NCBI RefSeq assembly: GCF_015326965.1
Contig: NZ_CP017659.1
Span: forward strand, 1,178,001 to 1,242,000
Direction: 5' to 3'
Length of the DNA stretch: 64,000 nucleotides
Origin: Paenibacillus sp. JZ16
GTDB taxonomy: Bacteria; Bacillota; Bacilli; Paenibacillales; Paenibacillaceae
Part shown: in pieces, positions 59,824-64,000 of the stretch
How the letters are laid out: every line of letters begins with the position of its first letter
How positions within the stretch are numbered: position 1 is the first letter of the stretch
The notes under the pieces: model-generated
The model's input: only the letters and a program-made list of their open reading frames with translations
What the model was told of the DNA's origin: nothing
The model's database searches: none
Position numbers and translations under genes: made by a program

Positions 59824-61590
59824 TTACGCCAAGTTAATGCTTCGAATCGCTTCCATATTCACTTTCGGTTTGCGCTCGATCGTCAGCAAGCCGTTCACTT
59901 CCTGCTGAACGTCCGTAATTTGCGTATAGCAGAATCCGCTCACGTATGGCAAATTTTTAATCGCTTGCGTAATTCCTTCGTATCGCTTCAAAAATTCGTC
60001 CTCGTTACGAACTTGATTGCCGTAGCCCCAGCCCTCTTCGCTTGTAAAGGCGATGCCGCCGTATTCGCTGATGATCACAGGCTGGCCTCGATAGCCATAC
60101 CCCTGCGCGAATGGATAACGATGCGTGTTATGCGCGAATTTATTGCCCAACAGCGCGTCTTTGTCCCGATATCGCTCTTCCAGCATAGCGCCTATCTCTT
60201 CATAATCGTGGAGTGTAATGATATCCGAAATCGTATGTTCCCAGCCGTCGTTCACGATGACCGGCCGCATCTGGTCGAATGCCTTGGTCAAATGATAGAT
60301 CGACTCCGTAAATTGCTGCTGCTTGCGGTCGGTGGCGATGTCAGTTATCCCCCAGGACTCGTTGAACGGTACCCATGCAATGATGGAAGGATGATTGTAA
60401 TGCTGTCGGACGACAGCCATCCATTCATTCGTGAATCGCTCAACCGCATCGTCCCCGAATTCGTAGGTTGACGGCATCTCCGACCATACCAGCAGCCCTT
60501 TGCGATCGCACCAATATAAGTACCGGGGATCCTCCAGCTTCTGATGCTTGCGCACACCGTTAAAGCCGAGGGCCAGCGTTTTGTCGATGTCTTCCAGCAG
60601 CGCTTCCTCCGATGGAGGCGTCAAATGCGTATCGTTCCAATAGCCCTGGTCCAGCAGCAGTCTCTGATAGATCGGCGTATGATTCAGTATGACCTGATCG
60701 CCTACGATCCGGATGCTCCGCATGCCGAAATAAGAATAGGCCGTGTCGACCGGCTTTCCGTTTTGCTTCAGAATCATCTCGACGTCGTATAAATTCGGAT
60801 GGTTCGGATGCCACGGCTTGATCTTCCACTCGCCCACGGCCTCGTTAACAACGCTCACGTCAACTGCTACGGTGCCGCGCTCTACGCTCGTTTCCGTCGA
60901 CCGGATCAGCTTACCGTCAAACCGGATGATGGTCTGCAGGGTCAATCCGTTGTAGTCCTGCCCAGCGTTACCCAGTTCGTAACAGAAGTTTGCCGACCCG
61001 CGTTCCAGCTCCGGCGTTATTTTTACCCGGTTGATATGAATCGGATTCACATACTCCATCCATACCGTCTGCCATATCCCTGTCGTCTGCACGTACCAGC
61101 AGCCGAAGTTGTCCTGCATCCACCGCTGCTTGCCTCGCGGTTGGGTACAGCTGTTGCTGTCCACGGCTCGAACGGTAATCCGGTTCTCCCGGCCGACCTC
61201 AACCGCTTCGGTAATGTCAAAGGAAAAGGCTGCGTATCCGCCCTCATGCGTGCCGACTTTGTGTCCGTTGACCCACAGGGTCGCCGAGTAATCGACCGCT
61301 TGAAAATGCAGCAGGATACGTTTGCCTGCTTCCTTGGCAGGTATGGCAACCATCCGCTCATACCATACGCAGGGATGGAATGATTCATCCGCAATGCCGC
61401 TTGCTTTCGTCTCGAACGCGAAGGGGACCGTAATTTTGCGGTCGGCTTCAAGACGGTCATACCACTTGCCGCTCTCCCCTTCCCGTGCATCGTCAAAACG
61501 GAAATCCCATTCCCCGTTCAGATTTTCCCAGTTTTCACGCACCAATTGCGGTCTAGGATAGTCTTTAATATATTTGTGCGAGCTAGACAT
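59824..61590 (-). CDS. Glycoside hydrolase family 2 enzyme
   Basis: The 588-residue product has the GH2 layout: an N-terminal sugar-binding domain (YPRPQLVRENWENLNGEWDFRF, VWYERMVAIP), an Ig-like middle domain and a TIM barrel with the acid/base Glu in WVPFNESWG and the nucleophile Glu in IISEYGGIAF. There is no signal peptide, so it works on oligosaccharides inside the cell. Length is like beta-glucuronidase and short beta-galactosidases; specificity is not clear. It is 37 bases downstream of the GH43 gene. Confidence 0.9.
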   Translation of the reverse strand: MSSSHKYIKDYPRPQLVRENWENLNGEWDFRFDDAREGESGKWYDRLEADRKITVPFAFETKASGIADESFHPCVWYERMVAIPAKEAGKRILLHFQAVDYSATLWVNGHKVGTHEGGYAAFSFDITEAVEVGRENRITVRAVDSNSCTQPRGKQRWMQDNFGCWYVQTTGIWQTVWMEYVNPIHINRVKITPELERGSANFCYELGNAGQDYNGLTLQTIIRFDGKLIRSTETSVERGTVAVDVSVVNEAVGEWKIKPWHPNHPNLYDVEMILKQNGKPVDTAYSYFGMRSIRIVGDQVILNHTPIYQRLLLDQGYWNDTHLTPPSEEALLEDIDKTLALGFNGVRKHQKLEDPRYLYWCDRKGLLVWSEMPSTYEFGDDAVERFTNEWMAVVRQHYNHPSIIAWVPFNESWGITDIATDRKQQQFTESIYHLTKAFDQMRPVIVNDGWEHTISDIITLHDYEEIGAMLEERYRDKDALLGNKFAHNTHRYPFAQGYGYRGQPVIISEYGGIAFTSEEGWGYGNQVRNEDEFLKRYEGITQAIKNLPYVSGFCYTQITDVQQEVNGLLTIERKPKVNMEAIRSINLA

Positions 61591-61627
61591 TATGTTCCAC
61601 TCTCCATCTTCTGTTAGTTTATCGTTT

Positions 61628-64000
61628 CTATTTCGTACCCATGGATTCCACCGTTAAGTCGCCGAGCTCGATCTGCTCTGCATGAACCGATCGCAGGCCT
61701 ACTCTCCCCTGCATGAATGCCCGGGGATCATCATATGTCAGGATCGGCTCTTCCCCGTCCTGCACATATACGCGAATCGTGCCTCGTACCGCTTCAATTC
61801 GCAAGCTTGCCGGCTCGTTCGCTTTCAGCGAAACCTTGACGCTATGCAGTAATTCGGAATCGTAATTATGTTTGTACAGCTCAAGCTTCGTAGCGCTGAC
61901 CGCAAGGAAATATCCCATTAGCGAATCACTCACTTGATCCCGGAAATCCGACTCGTTAGTCACTCGAAAGAGCACACCCGCCTGACCGGACGGATCGTCG
62001 CCCAGCTTCACGGTCGTTCGGATGCGATAATCGGTCCAAAGGGGGCTTCCTCCATACATCTTGGCATCGGAATTGGCTGCGCCGGCATACCCGCCGTCCG
62101 TTTCGATCCATTGGCCGTGAACATCCTCGGAGCTTGTTTGTTCCAGAAGATTCTCCAATTTGAACGTTTGCATGTCGACCAGCTCGAAGTCCATCGTTTT
62201 CCATTCCATCGTATGGTCGCTGTCCAATTGAATGGCAAGGCTATGTAATCCCTTTTCGAGCTTTAGAGACCCAACCCGAATTTTAACCCAAGGTTCGCTA
62301 CCGCTACCCGAGTAATGGCTGCCGTCAACTTTATAGTTTTCGACCTTCTTATCGTCCACGAGCAGCTTGAAGGATGTCGGCCCCATTCTGGCCTTGACCG
62401 TCAGGTCCAGCGCATACGTTCCGGATTCCGACACGTTCACGGCATAACGCAACCAGTCGCCTTTATCCGTCAGCGAAGCAGAATAGCTTCCATCCTCAGC
62501 CATCTTAATCGCCGTACCGTCCGAACCGCGCCATGCGCCTGCTTCCGATGGGTGGCGGACCGAGAAGCCTCTGCCTTCACCGCTTAAGTAGTGCACGGCT
62601 TCCATGCTGCCGGGAAGCGGCTTGGCCGTTTCGAAGTCGCTGCTGCCGGAGGCGTGATTCGAGAATGCCGTATACGAAAAGCTCGGCTCGCCGGTTTGGT
62701 ATCGATAACCGATTTTACCTGGTCCGAACGGTACCGCCGATTGATCCAGCTTCAGAACGCCGTCCAGATAAACGCGCAGCCGATCTTCTCCGCGCTCGAC
62801 GCGAATCGTGTGCAGCTTGGACCAATCCGTATCTGCGGGAAGCTCCACCGTGGCAAGCACCTTGCGGCTGCCGTCCTGCATTCTGCCTAAGGATAACCCG
62901 TTTTGCTCCGGATCGATTTCGGCGAACCCGTATTGATTCGCGTCCTGATACGCAAACAACGCGGCAACGGGGGCCTTCGATGGAACCAAGTTATATTCGG
63001 CAGTAAAGACTCCATCCGTGCTCACCTTGCTAATGATTTGTGCACTTCCTCCTGAATCCGCTGCTTCCCAGAGGCTTTGATCGATGGCTTCTGCGTCCAG
63101 CCTATCAGCAAAGACCGGCCCTCCCGGGACGGGCTGATCGTAATTCGTAGGCCCCAGAATCTCCATCTTGTCTCCGTTGAATACAAGCCGGTCGATGTTC
63201 ATCCGACGTACGGGCGGGCCCTCCTGGGATCTTCCCGTCAAGTTATGATAGACGAGATAATAGGAATCCAGATCGGGCCCCATTACCGTCGAGCTGTGGC
63301 CAAGCCCGTAAAAGTCCGGCTTAGTGCTGATGACGAGCGGGTTGTTGGCCGGAATGGTGTACGGACCTAGCGCCGAATCATGCGACACGGCATAATGAAT
63401 GCGGTAGCCTTTGCTGAATACATGATTCCCAGTATAGGTCATGTAATAGGTTCCGTTCCGTTTGATGATCATGGACCCTTCCGTCCAATGCCCCAGATAG
63501 GGCCCTGGGATCGTCTGGCCCACCCCGAATTCGGCGGGACCATCCATCGGAACGCCGACAATGCCCGACGAACCAGCATGGGTGAACAGCCAGGAGCCGT
63601 CATCGTCGATAAATACCGAGCCGTCAATGCTCATCCCAACGTTGTCGGAGATCCGTTCGAACGGGCCTGTCGGCGATTCGCTGCGAAACACATAATGCCC
63701 CTTTCCTGCCGGAGACGTATAGAGATAGAACCAGCCGTTCCAGTAAATCACTTCAGGTGCGTAGGCGCCGGTCGATACGGAATCCTCCGTCACCAGACCC
63801 GCATACCTCCAATCAACCAGATTGTCCGATATCCACGCCTTGATGCCCGTCCGGTGATCCTTTGTACTTACATACAGATAATAGCGGCCGTCATGCCGCA
63901 GTATATACGGGTCACCATTGCCGTAATCCTCCCATTCTTCCTCTAGGGAAGGAAAAGGATTGGCGTACATCTTTTCGTTGTAAATGTCCAAATCGACCGC
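61628..64000 (-). CDS. GH43 glycosidase with CBM6-like and C-terminal domains, N-terminus beyond the window
   Basis: The frame is open to the window end; a TTG at 63991 is not convincing as the start because the frame continues upstream, so the true N-terminus, perhaps with a signal, is outside. The visible 790 residues show a five-bladed propeller of family GH43 (catalytic Asp in NGDPYILRHDGRYYLYVS, acid Glu in GHWTEGSMIIKRNG), a beta-sandwich, a CBM6/35-like module (AVHYLSGEGRGFSV... about residues 470-610) and a C-terminal beta domain. GH43 enzymes cut arabinose, xylose or galactose side chains. It is first in an operon with the GH2 gene. Confidence 0.88.
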   Translation of the reverse strand, partial: AVDLDIYNEKMYANPFPSLEEEWEDYGNGDPYILRHDGRYYLYVSTKDHRTGIKAWISDNLVDWRYAGLVTEDSVSTGAYAPEVIYWNGWFYLYTSPAGKGHYVFRSESPTGPFERISDNVGMSIDGSVFIDDDGSWLFTHAGSSGIVGVPMDGPAEFGVGQTIPGPYLGHWTEGSMIIKRNGTYYMTYTGNHVFSKGYRIHYAVSHDSALGPYTIPANNPLVISTKPDFYGLGHSSTVMGPDLDSYYLVYHNLTGRSQEGPPVRRMNIDRLVFNGDKMEILGPTNYDQPVPGGPVFADRLDAEAIDQSLWEAADSGGSAQIISKVSTDGVFTAEYNLVPSKAPVAALFAYQDANQYGFAEIDPEQNGLSLGRMQDGSRKVLATVELPADTDWSKLHTIRVERGEDRLRVYLDGVLKLDQSAVPFGPGKIGYRYQTGEPSFSYTAFSNHASGSSDFETAKPLPGSMEAVHYLSGEGRGFSVRHPSEAGAWRGSDGTAIKMAEDGSYSASLTDKGDWLRYAVNVSESGTYALDLTVKARMGPTSFKLLVDDKKVENYKVDGSHYSGSGSEPWVKIRVGSLKLEKGLHSLAIQLDSDHTMEWKTMDFELVDMQTFKLENLLEQTSSEDVHGQWIETDGGYAGAANSDAKMYGGSPLWTDYRIRTTVKLGDDPSGQAGVLFRVTNESDFRDQVSDSLMGYFLAVSATKLELYKHNYDSELLHSVKVSLKANEPASLRIEAVRGTIRVYVQDGEEPILTYDDPRAFMQGRVGLRSVHAEQIELGDLTVESMGTK

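Noticed and set aside
1..64000. tRNA, rRNA, CRISPR arrays, complete insertion sequences, prophage genes, att sites
   Set aside because: None seen on reading the window; the rearranged 24-32 kb region shows deletion scars but no transposase or terminal repeats.

Overview
The window looks like chromosomal DNA from a Paenibacillus-type Gram-positive bacterium. This is inferred from strong AAGGAGG ribosome-binding sites, frequent TTG/GTG starts, CUT1 sugar ABC operons lacking their own ATPase, large membrane-bound AraC/YesN-type regulators, and many carbohydrate-active enzymes. No rRNA, tRNA, CRISPR array, intact insertion sequence or phage module was seen. Nearly every gene is on the minus strand; the clear exceptions are a small membrane protein at 5444-5836 and a TetR regulator at 31317-31931.

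Layout. 1-5.9 kb: the start of a subtilase gene cut by the window edge, a decayed sugar-permease remnant, a YqeG-like HAD protein with damaged catalytic motifs, an unknown membrane protein, and a two-component system with a divergent small membrane protein. 6-15.1 kb: a nine-gene PTS operon (PRD regulator, IIA, IIB, IIC, phosphotriesterase-family lactonase, creatininase-family enzyme, SIS protein, HPr, Enzyme I) that carries a complete phosphorelay. 15.3-23.8 kb: a large secreted family 8 polysaccharide lyase, a metallophosphoesterase/MFS/metallo-beta-lactamase operon and a DeoR regulator. 24-32 kb: a rearranged region with tandem imine-reductase-family genes under a MerR-type promoter, efflux genes, two TetR regulators, repeated GGAnCGAnCnTTCC palindromes, and two genes that look like deletion scars (an ArsR/aldo-keto reductase chimera and a half MFS transporter).

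32.1-40.1 kb is the most interesting part. It is an eight-gene operon behind a near-consensus promoter: acyl carrier protein, ATP-grasp ligase, GT-B glycosyltransferase, radical SAM/SPASM enzyme, an ABC exporter (ATPase and two permeases) and a BtrH/C39-like protein. The parts recall the carrier-protein side-chain logic of butirosin, but there are no NRPS or PKS modules and no aminoglycoside genes. I infer an uncharacterised small-molecule pathway with its own export.

40.2-64 kb: a MefA-like MFS pump, a LacI-controlled sugar ABC operon ending in a PHP-domain hydrolase, a broken DUF6157 gene, then a long glycan-use locus (GH43, GH2, two paralogous GHL6-type glycosidases flanking a second CUT1 ABC system, an AraC regulator and a GarR-like dehydrogenase). 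Both CUT1 systems lack an ATPase and presumably share an MsmX-type one encoded elsewhere. All functions rest on motif reading and gene context; no database search was run.
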